Notes under the pieces: generated by a model
What the model saw: only the letters and a program-made list of their open reading frames with translations
The model's database searches: none
Told to the model about the DNA's origin: nothing
NCBI RefSeq assembly: GCF_021155775.2
Contig: NC_060238.1
Location: 14,784,042-14,848,041 of the forward strand
Origin: Neodiprion pinetum
Taxonomy: Eukaryota > Arthropoda > Insecta > Hymenoptera > Diprionidae
DNA length: 64,000 bases
Direction of reading: 5' to 3'
Program-made: the position numbers and the translations under genes
Shown here: positions 45,558 to 56,420 of the stretch, piece by piece
How the letters are laid out: each line of letters opens with the position of its first letter
How positions within the stretch are numbered: the first letter of the stretch is position 1

Positions 45558-45958
45558 CTCCAGCTGATTTTAGATACACTGCGCATGTACACCGCGCATA
45601 TCCATTGCGCAGGCCCGAAGTGCTCGGAAACTAGGGGAAATCATGGGGAAATCAATCACTTAATAATTATGGAATATCAATTCAAATATTAACTCTCTAA
45701 CAGTTTTTTTCTACTCTCAAATCCTCTCAAACGATTCTCAAACGATTAAAACAAAAATTAAACGTCTGAGTCCATTTTTTGAGGAGATAAAAAATATGGG
45801 GGCCAACTTCACACCCAAAATCAAAATCAATTTCCCGGAAAAACTATTAACTCTCAAACGATTTTTCTTTACTCTCAAACCCTCTCAAACGATTCTCAAA
45901 CGAATTGCATTAATAAGATTTAAAAATAATAACTTCGGGGGGCCAACTTCACGGAGGT
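45558..45958 (-). repeat. Right terminal inverted repeat of the 12.6-kb element
   Basis: Inverse of 33345-33745; ends GGCCAACTTCACGGAGGT. Few differences by eye. Confidence 0.9.
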
Positions 45959-46315
45959 ATCGGTAATACAGTTGAAGACGTTGTTGTGTTCATAAACTAT
46001 AAAAATACTCAAGAGCTGCATGCCTATACGAATATCTTGCACAGGCTGAGAAATAAAATCCAAGCATCTTATTGGGGGATACATCGGAAATATTCCGAAC
46101 ATAACCGAACGTCTGATAAGACCGTATCAAGCTCAGTCTTCGCCAAGACGGTCTTGAATGAAATAAGCTAGCGCTTGAGACCAAAATCTTGGCGAAGACC
46201 GTCTTGTTTTCCGACTATGAATACATAGCATCTCAAGACGGTCTTGAACGAACAAGACGATTTTCGCCAAGACGGTCTTAAGTACCGCCTTGAGACCTAA
46301 CTATGAATACGGGCC
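45959..46315 (+). promoter_or_regulatory. Right subterminal region of the Harbinger element
   Basis: Holds AAGACCG/AAGACGGTCTT-type motifs near 46117, 46141, 46196, 46235 and 46269, then the terminal CTATGAATACGGGCC ending at 46315. Confidence 0.6.
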
Positions 46316-46770
46316 TAAGACTTTCTTGCTTTTCAATCGTGCTACCCAGATTCTCAAAAATTATTTTCGCCAATGCTGTCTGAATTAATAAATGAGCCCG
46401 GATGACTCTAGCATAAGCATGGCCCTGCATAATTTTTTCTGCAGAGTTTGGAGCATAAATTCTCCTTAACATTTCTTTTAATCCACTTCCTGCCATTATT
46501 GTACACCCGATGCAACCAAGATGGGATAATAAAAAATGAAATCCACCAAGCCTTACCACAATATTAGACAAGCACGAGTCCTTTGAGGATGCAGCAAAAA
46601 TTTCACAAGCTTTTATACAAAGAGGTTGATCAAAAGTTATGAAACAAGTTCACTGTTTCAATCTGTGACAATCTTGGGCAGCATAAATGAGTACCGTAAA
46701 AACGGTATCGTAATTGCTCGGTGGAGAAGTAACAAACGGAAGCGGAATTACTTTATTTACTTTATAGGGA
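46316..46770 (-). pseudogene. PIN-like/CXC protein, N-terminal part, split off by the Harbinger element
   Basis: Minus-strand reading gives VIPLPFVTSPPSNYDTVF, then after a stop TCFITFDQPLCIKACEIFA, VVRLGGFHFLLSHLGCIG, TIMAGSGLKEMLRRIYAPNS and GHAYARVIRAHLLIQTALA, up to IEKQESL at 46316. This is the usual start region of the family. It continues in frame at 29785 (EEILRDFVINPPTL) if one TTA target triplet is counted. One stop (near 46660) breaks it. Its own 5' end is lost at the edge of the right arm (46774). Confidence 0.7.
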
Positions 46771-46830
46771 AAGAGTAGTGTATATATGACAGTTCTAAAT
46801 CAAAGATGGCGGCGCTCCCCCATAGCTCCC

Positions 46831-46992
46831 CCTAGCCCCCCCCCCCCAAATCCGCGGCGCTCCCCCCTAGCTCCCCCGCCCGCCAAATCCGCGGCGCTAC
46901 CCCCCCGCCCCCGATCATTTTCGCGGTTTGCCGCAAGATGGCTATTTTCATAGGATTTGACACACACACACACACACACACACACACCCACA
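46831..46992. repeat. Poly-C tracts and (CA)n at the inner end of right arm
   Basis: C runs near 46836-46846, 46860-46890 and 46900-46910 alternate with CCGCGGCGCT; CA dinucleotides run about 46962-46990. Mirrors 14120-14260. Confidence 0.85.
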
Positions 46993-47259
46993 CAATAATT
47001 CCTGTCGAGACTTGTTTGGCGCCGGAAAGCCGCACATAAATCGGATAGGGTAAAAACCCGCTAGATCTATTGAAAAAATTCCAGGAAATGACCCCTGAAG
47101 GAAGGTTTAAAATGGCGTTTTGAATGCTTTTAACAATTTTTTTATTTAAAATCAATTACATTTAGTTTTCTTATTGTATTCTCAATTATCTTATTCTAAA
47201 TTTTAACGAGTAAGATTATACATATTATTTTCAATATCCATATCAATTAAGCATATTAT

Positions 47260-47500
47260 TATTCCAAAATTGGCTTATACCAATTTTTTGACAGTACCAC
47301 TGATCGGATTATAAATTATATTATAGCTTATACATGGAATTAAAAAAATTTACTATTCGATAATATTATAATCTAGAAATAGGATACATTACAAATATAT
47401 ATCTTTATAACTTTCACCCATTCTCGTCATACAAAATGTAAATGTTATGATTTTTTACTTGAGAAAAATATATAATCAATAATTATGAATTTAGCGTGGT
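47260..47500. other. Spacer; empty site of the gypsy element
   Basis: 47240-47300 is the inverse of both flanks of the LTR element in the left arm without the insert. From about 47300 on the sequence no longer matches the left arm. Confidence 0.7.
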
Positions 47501-47848
47501 TTATTCCTCGAAATCATCCATAAAATCATTATCGTTATCCTGTTCGTCAAAATTATCATCATCATCATCATCATCGCTATTTTCGACATCTATAATTATT
47601 ACGATAGTTTCATTCGCCCATTTTTCTACAATTATTTGCATACATATATCACCGTAATTTATATAATTTTGGCTGTTTGGTCTCACTCGAGCAGCTCGCG
47701 CATCCTCAACGAGATCCCGAAGCTCCTCCAACGAGAACTCGCGTGTTGCTTCGGAAAAGCCTATAATTAGCTCTTCCTCAGCCTCCTCATCCTCGCCCCA
47801 ATCAACGCTCGACCACTCATCGTCATCGTCACTCGAATGAGATGGCAT
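47501..47848 (-). CDS. Acidic low-complexity protein, unassigned
   Basis: 115 residues from the ATG at 47848 (MPSHSSDDDDEWSSVDWGED); the frame is open upstream to 47929 but the first part has a different composition. Asp/Glu-rich N-terminus, a central stretch (EFSLEELRDLVEDARAARVR) and an Asp-rich end (SDDDDDDDNFDEQDNDNDFM). No domain recognised. It lies in the right arm only and may be an accessory gene of the virus-like element, or the second exon of one gene with 48029-48445. Confidence 0.45.
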   Translation of the reverse strand: MPSHSSDDDDEWSSVDWGEDEEAEEELIIGFSEATREFSLEELRDLVEDARAARVRPNSQNYINYGDICMQIIVEKWANETIVIIIDVENSDDDDDDDNFDEQDNDNDFMDDFEE

Positions 47849-48028
47849 TTTTTTTCTTTCCAAAATTGATTCGCAGTGAAAAATCTGTAAAAAGAGCAAG
47901 CCGAAATAGAAAAGTTGATGCTGCTGCACTCATCATTTATATGCATGATAAATCTCCAATTCAAAAAAGTTTCCACCTATTCAAAATGAGTGATACGGAG
48001 AAGGTGTGGAAGATACTAGAATTTTATT

Positions 48029-48445
48029 TTAATGTAGTGCTACACACCAATCCTCGTCCGAATAACAACCATCATCGTCAGCTCTATCGATGTCTCCCAG
48101 CATTTGACGGATTTGATCAATCTGATCCAGAAGTAAACCGAATCCGATGCGTACGTCATCACCATCACCGCCATTCCAAACACCCTCCACCTCCGCCTCC
48201 CCCTCATTCGCCGCCTCATCCTCCTCATCCTCCTCCTCATCCTCCTCATCCTCCGCATCAGTCGGTGATGGTGTTGATTCTAGATGATGATGATGCTCGC
48301 CAGCCAAATTTTGCTCAAACTCGCGATCATCATCACCAGCACTACTGTCATTACATTGCTCGGTGTCGATAATCAACGTATCGGCATCACTATCGATCAT
48401 TTCATCATCATCCTCCTCCTCATCGTAAGCCACCTCTCTGCACAC
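48029..48445 (-). CDS. Acidic protein with Asp/Glu and His runs, unassigned
   Basis: 138 residues beginning MCREVAYDEEEDDDEMID and containing EDEEDEEEDEEDEAANEGE and GLLLDQIDQIRQMLGDIDRA. TATAAG lies upstream on the plus-strand reading near 48451. Low complexity prevents assignment. Same strand as 47501-47848 and 180 bases upstream; together they are opposite to the polymerase. Confidence 0.4.
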   Translation of the reverse strand: MCREVAYDEEEDDDEMIDSDADTLIIDTEQCNDSSAGDDDREFEQNLAGEHHHHLESTPSPTDAEDEEDEEEDEEDEAANEGEAEVEGVWNGGDGDDVRIGFGLLLDQIDQIRQMLGDIDRADDDGCYSDEDWCVALH

Positions 48446-49699
48446 CCGCTTATAAGTTGGCGATCGTGGTGGTGAATATGGTGGGGAGTCTGATGATCCT
48501 CTTTTTCACCCGTTCATATTTTTTTAATACGATTCTAAAATTTTTCCAGAATTTTTATGGATACGATGATAGGGAATACAGAAAAGTAAAAACAAATCGA
48601 AAGAACTTTGTTAACATACTAATCAAATGCGATAATCATCACGGAATTCAAATCAACAGTCACAGTATCGTAAGAGGATTGGCGTAGCACCATATACATA
48701 TATATGTGTATTCTATAAAGTACTCACAAAAAATATAAACTCGTTGAAGTCTTGAGATTTTTCAAATGAACACCGATTTTTTTTTCTTTCTCACAGCTCA
48801 CTTTATCAAAAACGCCTGTTTTCGCACGAAGGATTTTTCAAAATTACCAGAGAAGTTTTCAAACCGCTGTTCGAATTTATACTAAAGGACTCGCACCCAC
48901 CCTCCACCGAGCAAAACCCAGCCGGCCAATCATTCGTAGAGCATGCACCACGTGACATAACGACAAAAGAGTGACGCGGGGGAGGCGGTATAAGCTGGGA
49001 GGAAATTTTCTCAAGAGCTCGCCAGCTTTCCGTTGCACACCCCACGCTAATATGGTTGGGGATGTGCAGGCTCGGACTTGTTGGCTATGAAGAGTCGTAA
49101 AACCCAAAAACTACATGTGCACATACCATCCGGTGAAGAGCGGGCAAGACAAGATTTTTCTTACGCCAAACACTGTTCGCTACCTGCTTTTCGTGGACCG
49201 ATTTTTTCCACCACATGGCCCACGCTGCGTAACGACTCATAAAACCCAAAAACTACATGTGCACATACCATCCGGTAAAGAGCGGGCAAGACAAGATTTT
49301 TTATACCTGCACCGCCCACTTCCTGCACTTCGTTGACCGATTTCCATTGCATGCTTGGGAAACTATACATTGCTACTTTACTCATAGCATTTGCGCAGAT
49401 TTTTTTACTTGGGTGGGCATCCATCGTCGGCGGCGGTGGGTTCGTGAAGAGGGGGAGGGGAAGAGGGTGAAAACCTGTTCCAACACGCTTTTAGGTAAGA
49501 TGTAGCTGCGGAACCGGGTAACTTTGAACGAGCAATGGACCGCAAAAATTTAGGGATGGTGGGGGCGGGGATTGCGGACCCCGCCGTCGTTGGCGTCATT
49601 TTTTTACATGAATTTCATCATCTCTGCAGAGCCGGGAGAGCAATAAAACCCAAAAATTGAAAAGTTATACAAAGTTCAGCTTATATCAACTTCAAAGTC
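48446..49699. other. Leader/spacer region of right arm
   Basis: 48446-49040 has no counterpart in the left arm and no recognised gene. 49050-49640 matches the left leader (about 9440-9850) in reverse. Confidence 0.5.
49088..49310. repeat. Tandem duplication, unit about 140 bp
   Basis: ACATGTGCACATACCATCCG occurs at about 49111 and 49253, each preceded by CATAAAACCCAAAAACT-type and followed by AGAGCGGGCAAGACAAGATT. The left arm has one clear copy (near 9770) and a weaker second. Confidence 0.8.
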
Positions 49700-52495
49700 A
49701 TGGCAGTCGAAGCGTATATGGGACTTGCGGAGCAGATGAAGGGGACGTACAATTTGCTGAGAGAGCAACCACCCGGAGAAGAGAATGACGCTGTCATCAA
49801 TCATTGGACTGATATTAGGATTGCGAATATCCAAGTTCTGCGCAATATTTCCATGCAACGAGGAACAACCGTTAGTGCGAAAATACGGATACAACATACG
49901 ATCGCACTCCTGCAATCTTGGGTGACAAAGATCAAGCAGTTGCAGCAGCGCACGGTGGTGACAGGTGGAAATATCGGTACTCCTGCGGGTGTACAATGGG
50001 ACGACGTGGATAGCGCTTTTGCAAGCCAAATCAGAACGGGGGTTGTCACAAATCTCCGTCATAAAAATTTGGACGCCTTTCTGGACGATATGCAGCGCGT
50101 CGTCACCGAGAAGTTGGAGATGATACTGCGCGAGGAGGGAAATGTGAGGGTTAACCTCATATTGACATGCAAATTCGAAAATGCCAAGCACGAAGAGATC
50201 TCCACCGAAGTCAAGAGTTTCAACACCTCCAACGTGACGATTCTTCTCCCATCGAGCGATATAAATGGTTGGTTTACACGTGCACGGGGTGATCTGCTAT
50301 CAAAGGTGGAAGATTTCGAGCAACGTAATTCCGGCTGGAGTATGATTGAGATCCTCAACATCGCTGTAAATATCAATCGCTACCGGCCTCTCGCCGCGGG
50401 GGCTTCAACATTCGACGAGCTGCCCCAAGACATTCAACGGAAGAGGGCTGTGATCAACGTGAGGAACGAGGACGAAAGATGCCTTCTCTGGTCCGTCATG
50501 GCAGCCCTCCACCCAGTCAAGATCAACACCGATAGGACTCACAACTGTCGCTGCTATATTTCCGACTTGGACTGTACAGGTATCAAATTCCCTACTACTC
50601 TACATGATGTGAAAAAGCTTGAGAGATTGAATAATTTGCGCATCAATGTATATGGTATAGAATCTCAAACTTTTTCGCATCATGCAAAATCAAATGAAAG
50701 CGTCATCGTGCCAATTTATTTGAGTAAAAATTTGCATAGCGTGAACATTGACACGATTCATCTTCTGATGGTTGAGAGTAATCCGGAAGACGATATGACT
50801 GGTGAGTTTGCACCGAGATTCCACTTTGCTTGGATTAAAGATCTTTCCCGATTGGTGAGCAAACGATTGTCTGATCATGATGGTCGACTGTTTTTATGTG
50901 ACAATTGTTTGTGCCACTTTAGCGTGAAACGAGCCCACGACAATTATCGGCAAGATTGTATTATGCTAAATAAAGTACGCATGAAATTTCCTAAATGTAA
51001 AGATTTAGTATTTTCCAATTTTCAAAACAAAGGCACCGTTCCATTTGACGTATACGCCGATCTCGAACGTATATCAATCCCTGAACCTGTAGATGAATTT
51101 GGAATTCGTAAGACTTGTGAAATTCAAAAGCATATCCCGCACGGTGTAGCGTACCATGTACATTGCGCGTACGATGAGGCTTTATCGGAGTTTCACGGTA
51201 AACGCGGTGTCGATTGCATAGATTGGTTTATGCAACAGCTTGAAAATTTATCAATTCAAGTAGAGTCACGCATCAAAAACATAATTCCGATGAAGTCTTT
51301 TACCCAAGTGCAACGCGATCATCACATGCGCGCAAAGAATTGTTATATTTGCGAAAAACCGTTTACCCCTGAGGAGAAAAAGTGTTACGATCACTGTCAC
51401 TTCACGGGTAAATATCGTGGTCCTGCTCATAATCGGTGTAATTTGAATTTCAGAGAGTCGCACACAATTCCAATAGTTTTCCACAATTTGTCCGGTTACG
51501 ATTCTCACTTTTTAATGAAATCCCTCGCGTCAACTTTCCCCGGTAAAATTACACTGCTACCCATAAATAAGGAAAAATATATATCCTTCACGAAACGCGT
51601 CAATGAAACAATGATGCACTTGAGATTCATCGATCCGTTTCGATTTATGGCTAGCAGCATCGATAAACTTTCCACATATTTGACCGATACTGATAAACGC
51701 ATAACACGCAAATTTTATAATAACCCAATTCAGTTCAGTTTGATGACCCGCAAATGCGTTTTTCCCTAGGAATACGTCGATTGTTGGGGGAAACTCGATG
51801 AACCGCGATTACCTGCAAAGAAGCATTTCTACTCGCACCTCTGCGATGCAAATATTTCAGACACCGATTACGAGCACGCGAAAACTGTTTGGAGGGAATT
51901 CCATTTAGAGTCATTGGGGGGCTATTCAGATTTATATTTAAATACCGATGTTCTTTTGCTTGACGATATTTTCGAAAATTTCCGCGCTAGCTGCTTCAAA
52001 ACATACGATTTAGATCCGTTGCACTACTACACTGCACCGGGACTTGCTTTTGACGCGACGCTCAAGCATACTAATGTAAATTTGCAACTTTTAGACAACC
52101 CTGAAATGGTGTTATTTATTGAAAGAGCTATTCGAGGCGGCGTAGCACAATGTTCTAATCGACACGCTCGGGCCAATAATAGATTCATGGGAACAGATTA
52201 TGATCCACACAAAGCGGAATCGTATCTCATGTATTTTGACGTCAATAACCTGTACGGTGCAGCTATGAGCGTGCATTTACCAATCGGTTCGTTCGAGTAG
52301 AAGTATCAGCACATTGATATAACAAACCATCCGGACGATTCGCCGATCGGTTACTTTCTGGAGGTAGATTTGGACTACCCTGTAGAACTCCACGAGGATC
52401 ACACAGACTTACCTCTTTGTCCCGAACATTTTACTCCTCCAGGTAGTAGAAATGACAAACTCGCGACCACCCTTTACCCCAAAACAAAGTATATA

Positions 52496-54911
52496 CAGTG
52501 AAACCTCGTTCATACGATTCGCACTTGTACGTTTTTCTCGTTTTGTACGTAACATTCATTTGGCCCCGGCGGTTTCCGCATATAAACCATGTAGAAAGAT
52601 TTCATTTCTACGTTTCTCGTTTATACGTTTTGCACACTTATACGAATACTTATTCGGTTCCCGAACGGTATTTTCTATTCACTTATACGTCATTATGACA
52701 GCTGATTTTCTGATGGATACTCGCGTCACTGTATTTCATTATCCTACCGCTAGATGGCTGAGCCTAATGTTTCGCTTCGCAACCGCTAGATGCCGCGGCT
52801 TACAATTTATGCGTTTCCGCGTATAAGTTGTCTCGAACAAGTTCTGGCGTGTTCTGGTGTGTAGTGTCACCCAATATCGTGGTACGTCATGGCAAATCCA
52901 GTAGGGGGGAGGAAAAGAAAAGCAATATCGCTGCAGAAGAAGCTGGAAATTTTGGAGGAAGTACATGATAACCCACAAGAACCGAAGATCAGTGTTGCAA
53001 AGCGGCTCGGTCTTCCATATTCAACACTGATGACAATTATCGCCAATTCGGCAGACATTAGGTCAAGTACGTCTAAGGCAGGACCTTTAGGCGAGAAAAG
53101 AACACGAACTCAAGAGGGCCGATTTTCAGACTTGGACAAAGCATTGCTCACATGGTTCCAACAAAAACGCGCCGCGAACATACCCGTTAGTGGTCCAATG
53201 CTGCAAGAGCAAGCTTTAATTTTTGCAAAAATATTAAATGTAACTGCTGACTTCAAAGCATCGGCTGGCTGGGTGTTCAAATTTAAAAAACGTTGCGGCA
53301 TAACCGGCAGAAGTGTTTGCGGGGAAGCTAACAGTGTCGACGAGGCTACTGTAGAGCAGTGGAAGAACATCGATTTGCCTCGAATCATAAAGAACTACGA
53401 TCTCCGAGATATTTACAACACCGATGAGACAGGTCTGTTTTTCAATCTCCTACCATCTAAATATTGGCTGAAAAAGGAGACCCCTGTCACGGAGGGAAAC
53501 AGAGTAAACAGAGACTGACGGTGCTTCTAACAGCGAATGCAGATGGCTCCGATAAACTTCGTCCCTTGGTCATCGGGAAATCACAGAAGCCGCGTTGTTT
53601 TAAAGGCGTAAAAAGCTTTCCTACAGAGTACGCAGCAAACAAAAAAGCATGGATGACTGGAGCATTATTTGAGTCGCAGTTAGATAAGCTGAATAACAGA
53701 ATGCGTCGTGAGAAGAGGAAAGTCTTGTTGTTGCTTGACAACTGTGCCGCTCACCCCCCGGCACTCCGTTTTAGCAACATTGAACTGGCTTTTTTTCCGG
53801 CCAACTGTACAAGCCATCTGCAGCCCCTGGATTTAGGAATCATCGCTGCTTTGAAGGCCAAATACCGCAAGATGCTGGTACAGCGGGCAGTCGCGGCACT
53901 CGACGCGGGAGAAACGATGCCGAACTTGCATGTTCTGCAGGTGAGTTCGTGATGTTTGGAAATTTTCAACAAAAGCACATAGGCCTATAAAATCGGTATT
54001 ATGCATTCAAATAAGAATGTTTCCGACACGTGATGTTTAGGCAGTGTTTAAATCTTGGAATTTGTTTCTTGTCTATAGGCAATGCAACTGACCGGTATTG
54101 CATGGAACCAAGTACAGTCTGACACCATTGCCAAGTGCTTTCAAAATGCAGGAGTCGTAAAGGCGAATGATCTCGATGCCTCTTCTAACGAAGAGAATGA
54201 GCTTGAGGGTTTCGAAGAGCCCGGAGATTGGGCACAAGTGTGTGCTGGGCTTCAGTTCGAGGATTTCGTTCATTACGATGAAGACTTGAGTACATGCGCG
54301 GTACAGGATGACGATGACATTGTAACTGAAATTCTTGCACAAGACTCAGACGGGGCTTCGGACGAAATAGACGAAACTGTCAAAGAAGTCCCGGTGAAAT
54401 TTTGTGAAGCTTTGTCGGCACTGGAAATTACAAAGCGATATATAATGTCCAAGGTTATCGATGGTAAAGGCATGCAACTCGTCAGTGACTACGAACGTTT
54501 CATGTACGAGTGCTCGTTGGCAGAAAAGAAACAAGCCACCATTGACAGCTTCTTCAAACCTAAATAACTGAATCAGCTTTCCTTATCTGACTTTTGTTCC
54601 TATTTTACTGTGATTGTTTTTAATCCGTACTTAAGACTAAATAATATATATGATACATAGTACAAATGTAAGAAATGTGCAATATGTACAATACAAATAC
54701 ATATTACTGATTAATTGCGGCGAGTTTCGTTCATTCAATAATGTGTGTGGGTGTATGATTCTAGCCTCGAAATGTACCTTGATTTTCTTCGGAACATACA
54801 AAATTGGGTTATATGTATATTCCAAAATTCGAAATTTCACTTGTACGATATTCTCACTTATACGTAATTTTTAGCGTACCCCTTGAAATACGTATAAGTG
54901 GGGTTTCACTG
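52496..54911 (+). mobile_element. pogo/Tigger-type DNA transposon, 2,416 bp
   Basis: Ends CAGTGAAACCTCGTTCATAC and (inverse) GTATAAGTGGGGTTTCACTG. TA is duplicated (52494-52495, 54912-54913). The uninterrupted target AAAGTATATATTGCAC is present in the left arm (about 6345-6360, minus strand). Subterminal CACTTATACG occurs at 52635-52644, 52680-52689, 54855-54864 and, inverted, 54891-54900, candidate transposase-binding sites. Encodes one transposase gene with an intron. Confidence 0.96.
52889..54567 (+). pseudogene. pogo/Tigger (CENP-B-like) transposase, frameshifted
   Basis: Starts at 52889 (MANPVGGRKRKAISLQKKLE). N-terminal psq-type helix-turn-helix (AKRLGLPYSTLMTII), then a CENP-B/Tc5 HTH (FSDLDKALLTWFQQKRAANI, GWVFKFKKRCGITG). 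DDE part: first Asp in IYNTDETG, second in LLLLDNCAAHPP, third in HLQPLDLGII. A frameshift in the A5 run near 53472-53476 moves the reading from 52889-53518 to 53464-53940. An intron 53941-54078 (CAG/GTGAGT ... TATAG/GC) leads to an acidic C-terminal exon ending 54567 (KKQATIDSFFKPK; the end looks like a PIP-box). Catalytic residues are intact; one indel disables it. Confidence 0.9.
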
Positions 54912-56099
54912 TATTGCACTATAGAAATTTGAAACAGTGTTTGAGTTCAGGATTGAAATCAACGAAAGTGCACAGAATTTTGAAGTTTACGCAATCTCCA
55001 TGGCTCGAGCCGTACATCACGCTCAATACAGACATGCGTAAGCAATCTAGGAATGAATTTGAGAAAAACTTTTACAAACTCATGAATAACGTTGTGTTCG
55101 GCAAGACTATGTAGAATGTGTGAAATCACAAAGATGTCAAATTGGTCACAAAATGCGAGGGAAGAGGTGGTGCGAGAACGCTTATTGCCCGAGCAAACTT
55201 TCACGGCTGCACGGTATTTGACACTGATATGGTTATCATTGAAATGAATCGCGTCCAAGTTCACTTTGCCAAACCTATTTACGTCGGCGCATCAATTCTA
55301 GATCTGTCAAAAATCTTTCCCTACGATTCCCACTATAATTATAATAAAACCAACTTTTCGAATCAACAAGCTAAATTGATGTATACCGACACAGACAGCC
55401 TTATTTATCAATTCAATGTGCCTCATATCTACGATATCATCAAACGTGATGTAGATACAATGTTTGACACCTCTGACTATCCGCCCGACAATGTGTATGG
55501 TATTCTCCTTGAAAACAAAAAACAACTAGGGCTAATGAAGGATGAAAATAATGGTAAAATTATGACAGAGTTTGTGGGACTGCGAGCAAAGCTATACACA
55601 TTTACTACGATGGGTAAGGATGGTGAAAAATATTACAGTGACGTAAAAGTAAGTAAGCGCGACAAGGGTGTAAGAAATTCATCGATAAATAGCATCACGT
55701 TTGATGATTATAAGCGCTGTCTGTCGGCTCACCGAGAGTTGACTCTTTCACAGTGTTTAGTACGCAGCAAAAAACACGAAGTAAGCACGATCGTACAAAA
55801 AAAATTAGCTCCGAGTTGGCAGGATGACAAGCGGCAATTGATACCTGGACAGACCGACACCGTACCTTGGGGGTTTGTCCCAGCCCCCCAATAGCTATAG
55901 GATAAACTGTAGACATAGAATTGATGTAAATATTTGATGTTTGACGCCTCGAACGATCCACCATCGGGCGGAAACGTTTCATGATCAATACGACATTTGA
56001 TGAATTTGAAGTTTCAAAATGCGAATTCATATACTCAACAATTGTTTATTTATTTATTATTAATATATTGAACATTTATTCATATTTATTCGTTTACCA

Positions 56100-56420
56100 G
56101 GAGAAAAGTTTTCAGAAAACGAAAAAAAGTGTTCAGAAAATGAAAAAAACTTTTTAGGAAACGAAAAACAGTTCTCCGAAAACTTCTTTCCCATTTGATT
56201 ATCACGTAAAAAAAGTTTTCAGAAAATGAGAAAAAGGTTTTCAGAAAATGAAAAAAAGTTTTCAGAAAAGGAAAAAAAGTTTTCCGAAAACATTTTTCCT
56301 ATTTAATCAGCACGTAAAAAAGATTCCAGGAAACATTTTTCCCATTCAATCAACACGTAAAAAAAGTTTCCAGAAAACAAAAAAGCTTTTAGAAAATGAA
56401 AAAAAGTTTACAGAAAATAA
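56100..56420. repeat. A-rich minisatellite beyond the right-arm polymerase
   Basis: Inverse counterpart of 4843-5165: units around GAAAAAAAGTTTTCAGAAAA repeated about fourteen times with ACGTAAAAA-containing interruptions. Confidence 0.8.

Larger units (their letters stand above)
33345..45958. mobile_element. 12.6-kb MULE-type transposon with captured cellular gene fragments
   Basis: Ends are long inverted repeats of about 400 bases (33345-33745 and 45558-45958) starting ACCTCCGTGAAGTTGGCC. Flanks GTTGGTAAT (33336-33344) and ATCGGTAAT (45959-45967) agree at 7 of 9 positions, fitting the ~9-bp duplication of Mutator-like elements. Long terminal repeats of this type plus a MULE-type transposase on the minus strand support the class. 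Between them lie an unidentified spliced gene fragment (34119-35504), the last exons of MIPEP (41753-42607) and of CUL4 (43920-44514), and tandem repeats. It sits inside the Harbinger element, downstream of the Myb gene. Confidence 0.75.
29786..46315 (+). mobile_element. PIF/Harbinger transposon inserted in the PIN-like gene (contains a nested 12.6-kb element)
   Basis: Termini share GTATTCATAGT next to GGCC at both outer ends. The flanking triplets are CAA on the left (29783-29785) and TAA on the right (46316-46318), consistent with the TWA/3-bp target of this superfamily after one change. Subterminal AAGACGGTCTT-type motifs occur on both sides. Two genes are convergent: transposase (+) and Myb/SANT-like protein (-). 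Without the nested element it would be about 3.9 kb, a normal size. Both genes carry nonsense or frameshift damage. Confidence 0.85.
49700..55894 (+). pseudogene. Family B DNA polymerase, right arm, four stops and a pogo insertion
   Basis: Same protein as 5367-9107, in one frame if the 2,418-base insertion plus target copy is skipped. ATG at 49700 (MAVEAYMGLAEQ). Visible: endonuclease VII-type Cys/His segment (CYICEKPFTPEEKKCYDHC), Exo I (VYADLERISI, with Arg where the left arm has a Cys), Exo II (HNLSGYDSHF), motif A (YFDVNNLYGAAM), motif B (KLMNNVVFGKT), motif C (YTDTDSLIYQF). Stops lie at 51767-51769, 52298-52300, 55112-55114 and 55121-55123. None of these is shared with the left arm, so the two copies decayed independently. 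The C-terminus (PWGFVPAPQ) matches the left copy. Confidence 0.9.

Noticed and set aside
33345..45958. Reading 33345-45958 as native host DNA flanked by two inverted MITEs
   Set aside because: Possible, but the flanks agree at 7 of 9 positions, the terminal repeats are equally long on both sides, and a transposase of a fitting class lies between; the region also sits inside a Harbinger element, where native genes are not expected.
47842..48372. 176-codon plus-strand ORF with poly-His/poly-Pro
   Set aside because: Antisense of the acidic ORFs; GAT/GAG codons read backwards give His/Pro/Leu. The acidic direction has two longer consistent frames.
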